Part shown: piece by piece, positions 1 through 9,970 of the stretch
Layout of the letters: every line of letters starts with the position of its first letter
Numbering within the stretch: position 1 is the first letter of the stretch
NCBI RefSeq assembly: GCF_003289645.1
Contig: NZ_QLYX01000006.1
Location: 124,001 to 188,000 of the forward strand
Reading direction: 5' to 3'
Length of the DNA: 64,000 nucleotides
From: Actinomadura craniellae
Lineage (GTDB): Bacteria > Actinomycetota > Actinomycetes > Streptosporangiales > Streptosporangiaceae
Program-made: the position numbers and the translations under genes
The notes under the pieces: generated by a model
The model's input: only the letters and a program-made list of their open reading frames with translations
Database searches by the model: none
Told to the model about the DNA's origin: nothing

Positions 1-605
1 GGGCGTTCGGCGTGCTCATCGTGGCGATCATCATGGAGATCTTCTCCTTCCGGACCGCGATCGTCGAGTCCAACCTCGTCCGCGGCGAGCAGAGCTGGTG
101 GGAGTTCATCCGGCGGTCCAAGGCCCCCGAGCTCCCGGTGGTGCTGCTGGAGGACCTGGGCGCGCTGGTCGGCCTGGTCCTGGCCCTGTTCGGTGTCACG
201 ATGGCCGTCGTCACGGGCGACCCGGTCTGGGACGGCATCGGCACCGTCTCCATCGGCGTGCTGCTCGGTGTCATCGCGGTGATCCTGGCCATCGAGACCA
301 AGAGCCTGCTGATCGGCGAGGGGGCCAGCCCCGAGGCCGAGCGGAAGATCATCGACGCGCTGGAGTCGGTGGAGCAGGTCGACCGTGTGATCCACATCCG
401 GACGCAGTACGTCGGCCCGGAGGAGATGCTGGTCGCGGCGAAGATCGCGGTGCAGCACGACGACACCGCGGCGGACGTGGCCCGCGGGATCGACGCGGCC
501 GAGGCCAAGGTCCGCGAGCAGTTCCCCGAGGCGCGACTGATCTACCTGGAGCCCGCGCTGGACGAGGCCGCCGCCCCGGAGGGTGAGGCCGCCACCACGG
601 TCTGA
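1..605 (+). CDS. Cation diffusion facilitator (CDF) efflux protein, 5'-truncated by window edge
   Basis: The reading frame is open to the left edge, so the start lies outside the window. The visible part has three hydrophobic stretches (the last two around LVGLVLALFGVTMAVV and VSIGVLLGVIAVILAIE), then the soluble C-terminal segment typical of CDF proteins, beginning ETKSLLIGEGA and running through DRVIHIRTQYVGPEEMLVAAK. This domain dimerises in the cytoplasm and helps sense metal. The family exports divalent metals (Zn, Mn, Fe, Co) against protons; the substrate cannot be read here. A strong hairpin terminator follows ten bases after the stop, so it ends its transcription unit. Confidence 0.85.
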   Translation, partial: AFGVLIVAIIMEIFSFRTAIVESNLVRGEQSWWEFIRRSKAPELPVVLLEDLGALVGLVLALFGVTMAVVTGDPVWDGIGTVSIGVLLGVIAVILAIETKSLLIGEGASPEAERKIIDALESVEQVDRVIHIRTQYVGPEEMLVAAKIAVQHDDTAADVARGIDAAEAKVREQFPEARLIYLEPALDEAAAPEGEAATTV

Positions 606-614
606 TGACGGATC

Positions 615-645
615 ACGGCCCGGACGGAGACTCCGTCCGGGCCGT
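615..645. terminator. Hairpin terminator after the CDF gene
   Basis: Perfect 14-bp stem (ACGGCCCGGACGGA at 615-628 with its complement at 632-645) and a 3-nt loop. No clear T-run follows, as for the other hairpin terminators of this window. Confidence 0.8.
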
Positions 646-1005
646 CGTCGTTCCCGGAGACACCCTCACCGGCCGGCCGTCCCGGTCGTAGAACCCCAGC
701 CCAGGCGCGACCGGCACGTCCCTTTGCAGAGACACATCGACCGCCGCACCGGCGAGGGCGCCTCGTTCCCCATGCACACCGCCCGGACTCCTGTGCCGGG
801 CGGCCTGGCGTGACGGCGGTGGCGCCCCCGAACCCCCTCGTCGAAGCCACCACCGTGCCGTCACGAACATGACATTACGTTCACGCAGGTGGGCTGGCGT
901 CCCCCGGAAGAATGGAACCGGTGTCGTTCTCAGGTGGGAGGAGCCGGGACCGCCGCATGGCACTGTGCGGTGAGGCGACCCTTCTGTCCTGGGGGCCACT
1001 ATGGG
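646..1005. other. Gap before histidine kinase; no convincing gene
   Basis: About 360 bases between the terminator and the kinase start. Short frames occur on both strands, but their composition is like shadow frames. A minus-strand frame ending at 613 reads ...GLGFYDRDGRPVRV..., which looks slightly protein-like but has no good start and runs through the terminator; I do not call it. The kinase promoter should lie in the right half; no consensus hexamer pair stands out. Confidence 0.5.
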
Positions 1006-2457
1006 GTGGTGACCCGTAACGACCAGACCGACCACGCCCCGCCGCTGGGGCAGGATCTCGCCCCGCACGCCTGGCGGCTGTCCGGGCGGATCGTGGCCGG
1101 TGTCGGCCAGATCCTGCTCTGGATCATCACCGGTCTCGGCCGGCTGCTGAAGCCCGTGACGGCCCGGATCACGGCCGGGCTGTACGGCGCGTCCCGCCGG
1201 CCCGCTCCCCGCGGCCCCGGCGGCACGGCGCTGTACGAGGCCCCGGGCCCGGCCGGGCCGCTGCCGCGGTGGATCGGGGCGTGGCGGGAGTTCACCGAGT
1301 CGTGGCTGTTCGCCCCGCTGACGGGGGTGGCCATGACCCTGGCCGCGCTGGCCGAACTGGCTCCGCACGACGAGTCGCCGGTGAGCGTGGCGGGCGCCTT
1401 CGCGGTGGCCGTCACCCTGCCGCTGGTGTGGCGGCGTGAGTTCCTGCGGCCGATGGCCGCCGTTGTGCTGGCGGCGTACGCGGCGAGCCTGCTGACGGGC
1501 CAGTTGCTGCTGGTCACCACCACGGCCGCCGCGCTGTTCACGCTGCACTCGCTGGCCCGGCACCTGCCGCGGCCGTCGACCGGGATGCTCGCGGTGGGCG
1601 GCGTGGTGACCATCGCCGTGGTCTACCTCGCCGGCGACGGCCTGGACCCGCTGCCGTGGTACGCGGCGGTGCTGGTGCTGCTCGCGGCGATCGGGCTGGG
1701 CGACGCGCGGCGGGTGGTGGAGACCGCCGAGCGGACCAACGCCGAGGTCCGCGAGCGCAACACCGAGACCCTCACCCGGCTCAGCGTCGTCCAGCGGGAG
1801 CAGACGGTCATGCGGGAGCGGGCCCGGATCGCCCGCGAACTGCACGACGTGGTGGCCCACTCGGTGTCGATGATCGCCGTGCAGGCCGAGACGGCGCCGT
1901 ACACCATGGACGACCTGTCGAAGGAGGCCGCGCAGGGGTACGCCGAGATCGCGCACACCGCGCGCGAGGCGCTGGTGGAGATGCGGCGGCTGCTGAGCGT
2001 GCTGCGAGCGGATGCCGGCAGCGAGCCCGAGTCGGCCCCGCAGCCCCGGCTGGAACGGCTGCCCGAGCTGATCGACCAGCATCGCGGGGCGGGCGGTCAC
2101 GTGGACATGACGGTGCAAGGGGAGGTGCGGGGCCTGTCGACGACCGTCGAGCTGTCGGCGTACCGCATCGTCCAGGAGGCGCTGACCAACGCCCGCCGGC
2201 ACGCGCCCGGCGCGCACGTGCGGGTGGAACTGGCGTACCTGAACGACCGGCTGGCGGTGCGGGTCCGCGACGACGGTGCGGCGGCGCCGACGATGGTGCT
2301 CGATCCGACGGGGGGAGCGGGCGGGCACGGCCTTGTGGGAATGGAGGAGCGTGCGACGATGTTGGGCGGTCGCTTCGCCGCCGGCCCCGCCGACTCCGGT
2401 GGGTTCGTGGTGGAGGCCGAACTGCCCTTCGCCCGTGAGGAGAATCCCCGGTCGTGA
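1006..2457 (+). CDS. Sensor histidine kinase, NarL/LiaS type
   Basis: About 483 residues from this start. The frame is open further upstream, but a G-rich ribosome-binding stretch (991-997) precedes the GTGs at 1006 and 1009. A cytoplasmic head is followed by four or five membrane segments (about residues 105-240), a short coiled coil, the HisKA_3 phospho-acceptor motif RELHDVVAHS with His near residue 283, and an HATPase domain ending in GLVGMEERATMLGG. The family autophosphorylates on His and passes phosphate to a LuxR-type response regulator. The partner is the next gene, whose GTG start overlaps this stop by 4 bases. The short extracytoplasmic loops suggest intramembrane sensing; the signal is unknown. 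Confidence 0.92.
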   Translation: MVTRNDQTDHAPPLGQDLAPHAWRLSGRIVAGVGQILLWIITGLGRLLKPVTARITAGLYGASRRPAPRGPGGTALYEAPGPAGPLPRWIGAWREFTESWLFAPLTGVAMTLAALAELAPHDESPVSVAGAFAVAVTLPLVWRREFLRPMAAVVLAAYAASLLTGQLLLVTTTAAALFTLHSLARHLPRPSTGMLAVGGVVTIAVVYLAGDGLDPLPWYAAVLVLLAAIGLGDARRVVETAERTNAEVRERNTETLTRLSVVQREQTVMRERARIARELHDVVAHSVSMIAVQAETAPYTMDDLSKEAAQGYAEIAHTAREALVEMRRLLSVLRADAGSEPESAPQPRLERLPELIDQHRGAGGHVDMTVQGEVRGLSTTVELSAYRIVQEALTNARRHAPGAHVRVELAYLNDRLAVRVRDDGAAAPTMVLDPTGGAGGHGLVGMEERATMLGGRFAAGPADSGGFVVEAELPFAREENPRS

Positions 2458-3131
2458 TCCGAGTGCTGGTCGTTGACGATCAGACCATCGTCCGCGCGGG
2501 GTTCGCCGCCCTGCTGGCGGCCCAGCCCGACATCACCGTGGTCGGGGAGGCCGGCGACGGCCTGGCGGCGGTGGAGCTGGCCCGGCGGCACACGCCCGAC
2601 GTGGTGGTCATGGACATCCGGATGCCCGGCATGGACGGCATCGAAGCCGCCCGGCGGATCCTGGGCCGGCCGGGCGCCGAGGGCGTCCGGGTACTGGTGC
2701 TGACGACCTTCGACGTGGACGAGTACGTCTTCGAGGCGCTGGCCGTGGGCGCCAGCGGTTTCCTGCTCAAGGACGCCACCGCCGACGAGCTGGTGTCGGC
2801 CGTGCGGGTGGTGGCGCGGGGCGACGCGCTGCTGTCCCCCCAGGTGACCGGACGGCTGGTCCGCGAGTTCACCCGGCAGCGGCGCCACCGGCCGCGCCCG
2901 CCGGCGGAGCTGGAGACCCTGACGGCCCGGGAGAACGAGGTCCTGGTGCTGATCGCGGCGGGGCTCTCCAATGCCGAGATCGCCGCCCGGTTGGTGGTCA
3001 GCGAGCACACCGTCAAGACGCACGTGGCCCGCGTCTTCACCAAGCTGGGCCTGCGTGATCGCGCCCAGGCGGTGGTCCTGGCCTACGAGTCGGGCCTGGT
3101 CGTCCCCGGCGGCGACCCCGACCCCCGCTGA
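2454..3131 (+). CDS. Response regulator, NarL/LuxR family
   Basis: 225 residues: REC domain (residues 1-120, phospho-acceptor Asp in VVMDIRMPG near residue 53, conserved Lys in FLLKDA) and a C-terminal LuxR-type helix-turn-helix (about 150-215: LTARENEVL, NAEIAARLVVSEHTVKTHV). The GTG start overlaps the kinase stop (GTGA), so the pair is translationally coupled. Targets are unknown. The last 49 bases overlap the 3' end of the convergent MerR gene. Confidence 0.93.
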   Translation: MIRVLVVDDQTIVRAGFAALLAAQPDITVVGEAGDGLAAVELARRHTPDVVVMDIRMPGMDGIEAARRILGRPGAEGVRVLVLTTFDVDEYVFEALAVGASGFLLKDATADELVSAVRVVARGDALLSPQVTGRLVREFTRQRRHRPRPPAELETLTARENEVLVLIAAGLSNAEIAARLVVSEHTVKTHVARVFTKLGLRDRAQAVVLAYESGLVVPGGDPDPR

Positions 3132-3475
3132 TCACGGGGTGGGGTGCGGCGGAGCAGGCGGAGGGCCTTCTCCTTCTCGAAGTCCAGGGCCCGGGCCGGC
3201 GGGGCCGACAGGCGGCCGATGCGCTCGCCCAGTTCGCGGACCCGCAGCTGGACGTCCGGCTCGGCCAGTACGCGCAGCCCGAAGGCCAGTTCGGCGGGGC
3301 TGATGTCGTAGCGCTTCTCCAGCGCCAGGGCCAGCGCGACCGCGCGCAGCTCGGCGTCCCCGAACCGGCGGTGCCCGCCCGGCTCGCGGGTGGGGGGCAG
3401 CAGGCCCAGCGCCTCGCGGTAGCGGAGCATGCGGGGCGAGGTGCCGAGCCGCCGGGCGGCCTCGGTGATACGCAT
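3083..3475 (-). CDS. MerR-family transcriptional regulator
   Basis: 130 residues with an N-terminal MerR winged helix ([21 protein letters not shown]...GHRRF, residues 1-40) and a short helical C-terminus with no metal-binding cysteines, so an organic or unknown ligand is more likely than a metal. It is divergent from the S-adenosylhomocysteine hydrolase gene, 121 bases apart, so control of that gene is plausible but inferred. No good ribosome-binding site precedes the ATG, so a leaderless mRNA is possible. Its end overlaps the response regulator end by 49 bases. Confidence 0.85.
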   Translation of the reverse strand: MRITEAARRLGTSPRMLRYREALGLLPPTREPGGHRRFGDAELRAVALALALEKRYDISPAELAFGLRVLAEPDVQLRVRELGERIGRLSAPPARALDFEKEKALRLLRRTPPRDQRGSGSPPGTTRPDS

Positions 3476-3485
3476 GGAGCGTATT

Positions 3486-3497
3486 CTGACAAATCAG
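3486..3497. promoter_or_regulatory. Small inverted repeat in the MerR/ahcY intergenic region
   Basis: CTGA-caaa-TCAG lies just upstream of the MerR start, in an AT-richer patch. MerR proteins bind dyads between promoter hexamers, so this could be an operator; four-base arms are weak evidence. Confidence 0.25.
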
Positions 3498-3596
3498 TGT
3501 GAGAAAGTCGCCTCCGGCCGTGCGTCGGCCTCCGGAGCACGCCTAGACTCGCGACGTACGAACGCCCCCAGGTCTCATTCAAGGAGTTCACGAACG

Positions 3597-5027
<1,431 letters not shown>

Positions 5028-5401
5028 ATTTATGGCGGTCCTCCCGACGCTCCTCGCCTAGCGGCTCGTCGCTACTCGGACCGCGGCTCGTGCGGCATCG
5101 CTCCGCGTGGATCGAGCGCCTTCGGCGCGGGCACCCACGCGGAGCGATCTGCGATCAGGCGCCTTCGGCGCGGGGGAGCAGCCTTCGGACGCACTCGCGG
5201 CGGGCCGGCGGCTCGCGCTCCGACGGGGCCGGGTCGCCGGTTCCGTGCGGTGGTCTGCGTGCCGGTGGTGGTCGAGGCGGGCGGTCGCGGTGCGCGTTCG
5301 CGTGCCTTGGCGGTCGACCCGGTGGGGCAGTCGGTGGAACGATCAGGTGCCGTTCCCGTGTGGTCCGGGCGGTCGGTTCCGGGTGGGGACGAGGGGTGGA
5401 G
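5028..5401. repeat. Intergenic region with nested hairpin and repeated UUCG-loop stem-loops
   Basis: Between the two hydrolase genes. ATCGCTCCGCGTGG (5097-5110) pairs perfectly with 5135-5148, enclosing a small hairpin GCGCC-ttc-GGCGC (5116-5128). The same small hairpin recurs at 5159-5171. The RNA form would be a C(UUCG)G-capped stem inside a 14-bp outer stem. It may terminate ahcY or belong to a repeated extragenic palindrome family. I see no gene in the stretch. Confidence 0.75.
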
Positions 5402-6658
5402 ATGAGTGACATCGCGGACGCCGCACTGGCGTACGCCGGGGTGAAGCGGATCGAGTGGGCCGACCGGGCGATGCCCGTGCTGCGGCAGATCCGGGAGCGG
5501 TTCGCGGCCGACCGTCCGCTGGCCGGGCTGAAGATCGCGGCCTGCATGCACGTCACCACCGAGACGGCCGGCCTGATCCGCACCCTCCAGGCCGGCGGGG
5601 CGAGCGTGGCGCTGGCGGCGTCCAACCCGCTGTCGACGCAGGACGACACCGCCGCCGCGCTGGCACACGAGTACGGCGCCGCCGTGTACGCGCGTGCCGG
5701 GACCGACCGGGAGTTGTACTACCGGCACATCCACCAGGTCCTGGAGACCGGCCCCGACCTGGTGCTCGACGACGGCTGCGACCTGATCAACACCCTGCAC
5801 ACCGACCGCCCGGACCTGCTCGGCACGGTCAAGGGCGGCTGCGAGGAGACCACCACCGGGGTCATCCGGCTGCACCAGATGGTCCGCGAGGGGGCGCTGT
5901 GGTTCCCGGTGGTGGCGGTCAACGACACCGCCACCAAGCGCATGTTCGACAACCGGTACGGCACCGGGCAGTCGACGCTCGACGGCATCGTCCGGGCCAC
6001 CAACACCCTGCTCGCCGGCCGGACGGTCGTCATCGCCGGATTCGGCTACTGCGGCCGGGGCCTGGCCGAGCGGGCCGCCGGGCTGGGCGCCCGGGTCGTC
6101 GTCACCGAGATCGACCCGGTGAAGGCGCTGGACGCGGCGCTCCAGGGCTACCGGGTGCTGCCCATGGCCGGGGCCGCCCCGCACGGCGACGTGTTCATCA
6201 CCGCCACCGGCAACCGGGACGTGATCCGGCCCGAGCACTTCGCGGAGATGAAGGACGGGGCGATCCTGGCCAACTCCGGGCACTTCGATGTGGAGATCGA
6301 CGTGGCCGGGCTGGCCGAGGCGGCCGTGGAGGTGCGCCGCGGGGTGCGCCCGCACGCCGACGAGTACGTGCTGCCCGACGGCCGGGGCATCGTCCTGCTC
6401 GCCGAGGGGCGGCTGGTCAACCTGGTCGCGGCCGAGGGGCACCCGCCCGCCGTGATGGACATGTCCTTCGCCGACCAGGCCCTCACCTGCGCCTGGCTGG
6501 CCACCGCCTACCCGAACCTCACCCCGGGCGTGTACGAGGTTCCGGCCGCCATCGACACGGAGGTGGCCCGGCTCAAGCTGGCCTCCATGGCGGTCGACAT
6601 CGACTCCCTCAACGCCGAGCAGGAGGACTACCTCAGCTCCTGGCAGCACGGCTCCTGA
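5402..6658 (+). CDS. Second S-adenosylhomocysteine hydrolase-family enzyme (short, archaeal/Thermotoga-like)
   Basis: 418 residues. The family motifs are intact: CMHVTTETAGL, NPLSTQDDTAAAL, LVLDDGCD (near residue 122), EETTTGVIRL, the Lys/Asp pair in NDTATKRMFDN, NAD-binding GFGYCGRG (about 213-220), and LLAEGRLVNL near the C-terminus. Compared with the neighbour it lacks the internal insertion and the C-terminal KPDHYRY-type tail, as archaeal and Thermotoga enzymes do. It could cleave S-adenosylhomocysteine, or a related nucleoside thioether such as S-inosylhomocysteine. The ATG follows a purine-rich GGGGTGGAG. Frame upstream of 5402 is non-coding. Coupled to the next gene by TGATG. Confidence 0.9.
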   Translation: MSDIADAALAYAGVKRIEWADRAMPVLRQIRERFAADRPLAGLKIAACMHVTTETAGLIRTLQAGGASVALAASNPLSTQDDTAAALAHEYGAAVYARAGTDRELYYRHIHQVLETGPDLVLDDGCDLINTLHTDRPDLLGTVKGGCEETTTGVIRLHQMVREGALWFPVVAVNDTATKRMFDNRYGTGQSTLDGIVRATNTLLAGRTVVIAGFGYCGRGLAERAAGLGARVVVTEIDPVKALDAALQGYRVLPMAGAAPHGDVFITATGNRDVIRPEHFAEMKDGAILANSGHFDVEIDVAGLAEAAVEVRRGVRPHADEYVLPDGRGIVLLAEGRLVNLVAAEGHPPAVMDMSFADQALTCAWLATAYPNLTPGVYEVPAAIDTEVARLKLASMAVDIDSLNAEQEDYLSSWQHGS

Positions 6659-7236
6659 TGCCGCGCGGGACGTACCTGCACGTCGAGGAGCAGGTGACGG
6701 AGCGGTTCCAGTGCGCGCCGGGCGCGGGCGGCTGGCGGTACGTCGGCGAGCGGGCGGACGGCGGCCGGACCGACCTCACCGTGGACGCCCGCTGGCGGCA
6801 GATCCGGGTCGAACTCGCCACCCGGCACTGGCTGCTGCGCGGCGGCGTCGCCGGCTCCGAGCTGTACTGGATCCGCTCCGGCGCCTCCGGCGAGCCCGCG
6901 GAGCACGCGGCGCGGGCGGCGGGCTTCCTGGGCGAGTCCCCGGCGTTCCTGGTCGCCGTGGCCCGGTCCCTGCGGCTGGCGGCGGGCGGGTCGGCCGCCG
7001 TCCGGCTGGTGCGGGTGCAGGGGCCCGGCCTGGCCGCCCTGGACATCGGGCAGCGCTGGCGGCTGGCCGAGACCACCACCTACGCGGCGGAACTCGCCCC
7101 GCTCCCGGTCGAACGCTACGAGATCACCGACCTGGCGACCGCCGAGACCGTGGAGGTGCACCTGGCCGGGGACGTGGTGCTCGCCGCCCCCGGCCTGGAG
7201 CTCGAAGACCTGGAGTCCCCGCCGACCCTGCCGTGA
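6658..7236 (+). CDS. Conserved-looking hypothetical protein coupled to second hydrolase
   Basis: 192 residues; I do not recognise the family. The ATG overlaps the preceding stop (TGATG), so it is almost certainly co-translated with the second hydrolase. No signal peptide or membrane segment. The composition is beta-rich with regular alternation (GWRYVGERADGGRTDLTVDA, VRLVRVQGPGLAALD, ERYEITDLATAETVEVHLAG), which would suit a small beta-barrel or beta-sandwich lipid- or ligand-binding fold; that is inference. It ends one base before the stop of the convergent RDD gene. Confidence 0.75.
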   Translation: MPRGTYLHVEEQVTERFQCAPGAGGWRYVGERADGGRTDLTVDARWRQIRVELATRHWLLRGGVAGSELYWIRSGASGEPAEHAARAAGFLGESPAFLVAVARSLRLAAGGSAAVRLVRVQGPGLAALDIGQRWRLAETTTYAAELAPLPVERYEITDLATAETVEVHLAGDVVLAAPGLELEDLESPPTLP

Positions 7237-7237
7237 A

Positions 7238-8218
7238 CTACCGTCCGACCCAGCCACCCGGCGGCGGCTGCTGGGGGAGGGTCTGGGCGTACGGGCCGGC
7301 GCCGTAGTGGGCGGGCGGGAGGAACTGCGGCTGGCCGGGGCCCGGCGGGCTGGGCGGCGGCGGTGCGGGCGGGCCCGCGGGCGGGACGGGCCGGGGCGGC
7401 GGGCCGGCCATGGCCATCGCCGGCACGGGAGCCGGCGGGGCCTCGTGCAGGCGGCCGCGGCGCTCCCTGATCCGGTACAGCCGCGTACTCTCCCGCCGGG
7501 AACGCTCGGCCAGCACGGCCGACAGCAGGATCTCCGGCCGCACCCCGGGCGGGGGCGGCGGGCTGATCACCGCCGTCACCTGGTCGGCGATCCGCTGGCC
7601 CAGGGTGTCGCGCACCTCGGGGATGAGCTCCCAGAAGCGGGTCAGGTACTGCCGGGCGCTGAGCGCCAGCCCGTCGGAGACCTGCGACAGTTCGAGCCCC
7701 CGGGCCCAGCCGGCCAGCTGCGGCGGCATCACCGCGACCGGCCCGAACACCACCGAACTGGGCACCCGCTCCTGGATCACCACGGTGCCCGCCAGCAGGT
7801 CGCCCAGCCGCTTGCCCCGCCGGTTGAACAGCGAGCTGATCAGCGCCGGGGCGCCCATCAGCATCCAGATCTCGATGGCCGCGGCCAGCGCCCGGGCCAG
7901 CGCCTGGCGGAACCGCTCGGGCCCGCCGTCGTCGCTCACCACCCGCAGCCCCAGGGCCAGCTTGCCGAGCGTGCGCCCGCGCGACAGCGTCTCGAACGCC
8001 GCCGGGTAGCCCACCGTGACCGCGACCAGGGAGAGGATGGACAGCCCCACGGTCCACGCCTCGTCCGCCACCAGGGCGGTCATGCTCACCGTGTAGAGGG
8101 CGATGTTCAGGATGACCGACTGGAACATGAGGTCGAGGAGCAGCGCGCACGTCCGGCTGGCCGGCCGGGCGACCCGCAGATCGAGTTCGACGGCCTCGCC
8201 GGTGACCAGTTCCGCCAT
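7238..8218 (-). CDS. RDD-family membrane protein with proline-rich tail
   Basis: 326 residues. The RDD domain is clear: RVARPASRTCALLLDLMFQ, hydrophobic segments at about 25-55 and 60-85, SRGRTLGKLALGLRVVSDDG, and KRLGDLLAGTVVI. After residue 160 comes a soluble tail that ends in a long Pro/Ala stretch and low-complexity GPG/PPPG sequence. RDD proteins are poorly characterised; some influence Na+/H+ exchange. In many actinobacteria RDD and SpoIIM genes are divergent neighbours beside DUF58/MoxR operons, as here. Confidence 0.88.
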   Translation of the reverse strand: MAELVTGEAVELDLRVARPASRTCALLLDLMFQSVILNIALYTVSMTALVADEAWTVGLSILSLVAVTVGYPAAFETLSRGRTLGKLALGLRVVSDDGGPERFRQALARALAAAIEIWMLMGAPALISSLFNRRGKRLGDLLAGTVVIQERVPSSVVFGPVAVMPPQLAGWARGLELSQVSDGLALSARQYLTRFWELIPEVRDTLGQRIADQVTAVISPPPPPGVRPEILLSAVLAERSRRESTRLYRIRERRGRLHEAPPAPVPAMAMAGPPPRPVPPAGPPAPPPPSPPGPGQPQFLPPAHYGAGPYAQTLPQQPPPGGWVGR

Positions 8219-8282
8219 GCCGCTCCCCGCTCGTGTGACACCGATGTACGCCCTAGTTTGCCGGTTCCGCGGTCCGGGGCGT

Positions 8283-8288
8283 TAGTCT
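8283..8288 (+). promoter_or_regulatory. -10 element TAGTCT for leaderless spoIIM-like gene
   Basis: TAGTCT fits the actinobacterial TANNNT -10 and ends 6 bases before the GTG at 8295, placing the expected transcription start at the start codon. No -35 is obvious. Confidence 0.5.
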
Positions 8289-8294
8289 CGCCCG

Positions 8295-9290
8295 GTGGAC
8301 GTCGATGCTTTTGTGGCCGACCATCATGCCGAGTGGCTGCGGCTGGAGCGTCTGATCAACGACAGCCGGCGGCTCACCGGCCCGGAGATCGACGAGCTGA
8401 TCGAGCTGTACCAGCGGGCCGCCACCCACCTGTCGGTGGTGCGGTCGAGCTCACCCGACCCGGTGCTGGTCGGCCGGCTGTCGTCGCTGGTCGCCCGCGG
8501 CAGGGCCGCGGTGGCCGGGGCGCAGGCCCCGCTCTGGCGCGACGTCACGCGGTTCTTCACCGTGTCGTTCCCGGCCGCCACCTACCGGCTGCGCTGGTGG
8601 CTGCTGGCCACCGCGCTGCTCGCCAACCTGGCCTCGCTGGTGATCGCGATCTGGGTGGCGCGCAATCCCGAGGTGCAGGCCGCGATGGCCACGCCGCACC
8701 AGATCAGGGAACTGGTGGAGCACGACTTCGCCAACTACTACACCGAGCACTCGGCCGAGTCGTTCGCCTTCCAGGTCTGGATCAACAACGTGTGGGTGTC
8801 GGCCCAGGCGCTGGCCGGCGGGGTGCTGCTGGGCACGTTCACGCTGTTCGTGCTCTGGCAGAACCAGGAGAACCTCGGGCAGATCGCCGGGCTGATGTTC
8901 GCCCACGACAAGGGCGACATCTTCTTCGGCCTGATCCTGCCGCACGGCCTGCTGGAGCTGACCGCCGTCTACCTGGCCTGCGCGGCGGGCTTCAAGCTCG
9001 GCTGGACGATCATCGACCCCGGCCCCCGCAGCCGGACCCAGGCGCTGGCCGAGGAAGGCCGGGCGATGATGAGCATCGCTCTCGGCCTGATCGTGGTGCT
9101 GCTGGTCTCCGGCCTGATCGAGGGTTTCGTCACCGGCTGGGTGCACACCACCTGGCTGCGCGTCGGCATCGGCGTCGTCGCCGAGTTCGCCTTCCTGACC
9201 TACTTCATCGTCCTGGGCCGCCGTGCCGTCCGCACCGGCGCCACCGGCGACATCGAGGAGACCCCGGACCTCGCCCCGGCCTCGGGCTGA
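8295..9290 (+). CDS. SpoIIM-family (stage II sporulation protein M-like) membrane protein
   Basis: 331 residues. The first 90 are soluble and helical (LINDSRRLTGPEIDELIELY), followed by five or six membrane segments starting WWLLATALLANLASLVI and the conserved loop GLILPHGLLELTAVYLA that marks the SpoIIM family. In Bacillus SpoIIM helps peptidoglycan degradation during engulfment; in non-endospore-forming actinobacteria the role is unproven. Divergent from RDD and likely leaderless. It lies with the MoxR/DUF58 operon, an association seen widely, suggesting a shared envelope function. Confidence 0.88.
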   Translation: MDVDAFVADHHAEWLRLERLINDSRRLTGPEIDELIELYQRAATHLSVVRSSSPDPVLVGRLSSLVARGRAAVAGAQAPLWRDVTRFFTVSFPAATYRLRWWLLATALLANLASLVIAIWVARNPEVQAAMATPHQIRELVEHDFANYYTEHSAESFAFQVWINNVWVSAQALAGGVLLGTFTLFVLWQNQENLGQIAGLMFAHDKGDIFFGLILPHGLLELTAVYLACAAGFKLGWTIIDPGPRSRTQALAEEGRAMMSIALGLIVVLLVSGLIEGFVTGWVHTTWLRVGIGVVAEFAFLTYFIVLGRRAVRTGATGDIEETPDLAPASG

Positions 9291-9294
9291 CCGC

Positions 9295-9864
9295 TTATCT
9301 GAGCAGAATGTCGAGATCGATGTCGACGGACAGCGGCCGGTCCGTCTTGAGTCGCCCGCGATATGTCCCGGATGGGATATATGCACCTTTCGTCGAGTCG
9401 TGCGCGTAGGTATAGGCGACCAATTCATCGCCATCCCGCTCCAGGCGCCAATAGTGAGGGATTTTCACAGAGGCGTATTCCGCGGGTTTGTCGATCCGGT
9501 CGGTGGTTACACTGCCTTTGCTCATCACCTCGACGGCGAGAAGCACCTGGTGCGGTCTGACGGGAAGTTCGTCCAAGTCCCCCTGGAAGACCAGGACGTC
9601 AGGTCTCCGGTTGAGCAGGGGGACGTCGGCGATGCGCAGGTCGACATCAGAGGTGACATGCCATGGCGAGGTAACCGCAGCTGTGAGCGCGTTGGCTATT
9701 TCCCTGATGATTATGTTATGCCGAGGGGTGGCGGAGGGGGACACGATGATCTTCCCGTCGACGATCTCGATGTTCCGGCACTGTTCTGCCGGCATCCGAT
9801 CGTATTCCTCCGCCGTGAGCCCTTCCTCGGGAAGCGCCAACATCCAGTCCGGAAAAGCGGTCAC
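9295..9864 (-). CDS. Uma2-family (DUF820) putative restriction-like endonuclease
   Basis: 189 residues with the Uma2 pattern: LTAEEYDRMP, RNIEIVDGKIIVSPSATPRHN, DVDLRIADVPLLNRRPDVLVF and LAVEVMSKGS...DRIDKPAEYAS...HYWRLE. The PD-(D/E)xK core is represented by RRPDVLVF and LAVEV. Function is unknown; copies are numerous and mobile-looking in actinobacteria. Base composition is visibly less GC-rich than on either side, and it separates the SpoIIM-like gene from the DUF58 operon, so it may be an insertion. The stop is 4 bases from the convergent neighbour's stop. Confidence 0.88.
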   Translation of the reverse strand: MTAFPDWMLALPEEGLTAEEYDRMPAEQCRNIEIVDGKIIVSPSATPRHNIIIREIANALTAAVTSPWHVTSDVDLRIADVPLLNRRPDVLVFQGDLDELPVRPHQVLLAVEVMSKGSVTTDRIDKPAEYASVKIPHYWRLERDGDELVAYTYAHDSTKGAYIPSGTYRGRLKTDRPLSVDIDLDILLR

Positions 9865-9970
9865 GGCTGGGCCCTCCGCGTTAGGTGATGAGTGTTGCCG
9901 ACATAGTCAACAACACTTCTTAAGCCCAGTATCCCCATGTGGGCGATGCCCCTGCAACATCCGTAACCGG

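Noticed and set aside
613-2328. Long minus-strand frame opposite the histidine kinase
   Set aside because: Repetitive His/Arg/Gln/Pro composition typical of a shadow frame; the kinase on the plus strand is unambiguous.
5402-6658. Decayed duplicate of ahcY
   Set aside because: Frame is intact, all catalytic and NAD motifs are kept, and it differs in architecture, so it is a separate enzyme rather than a pseudogene.
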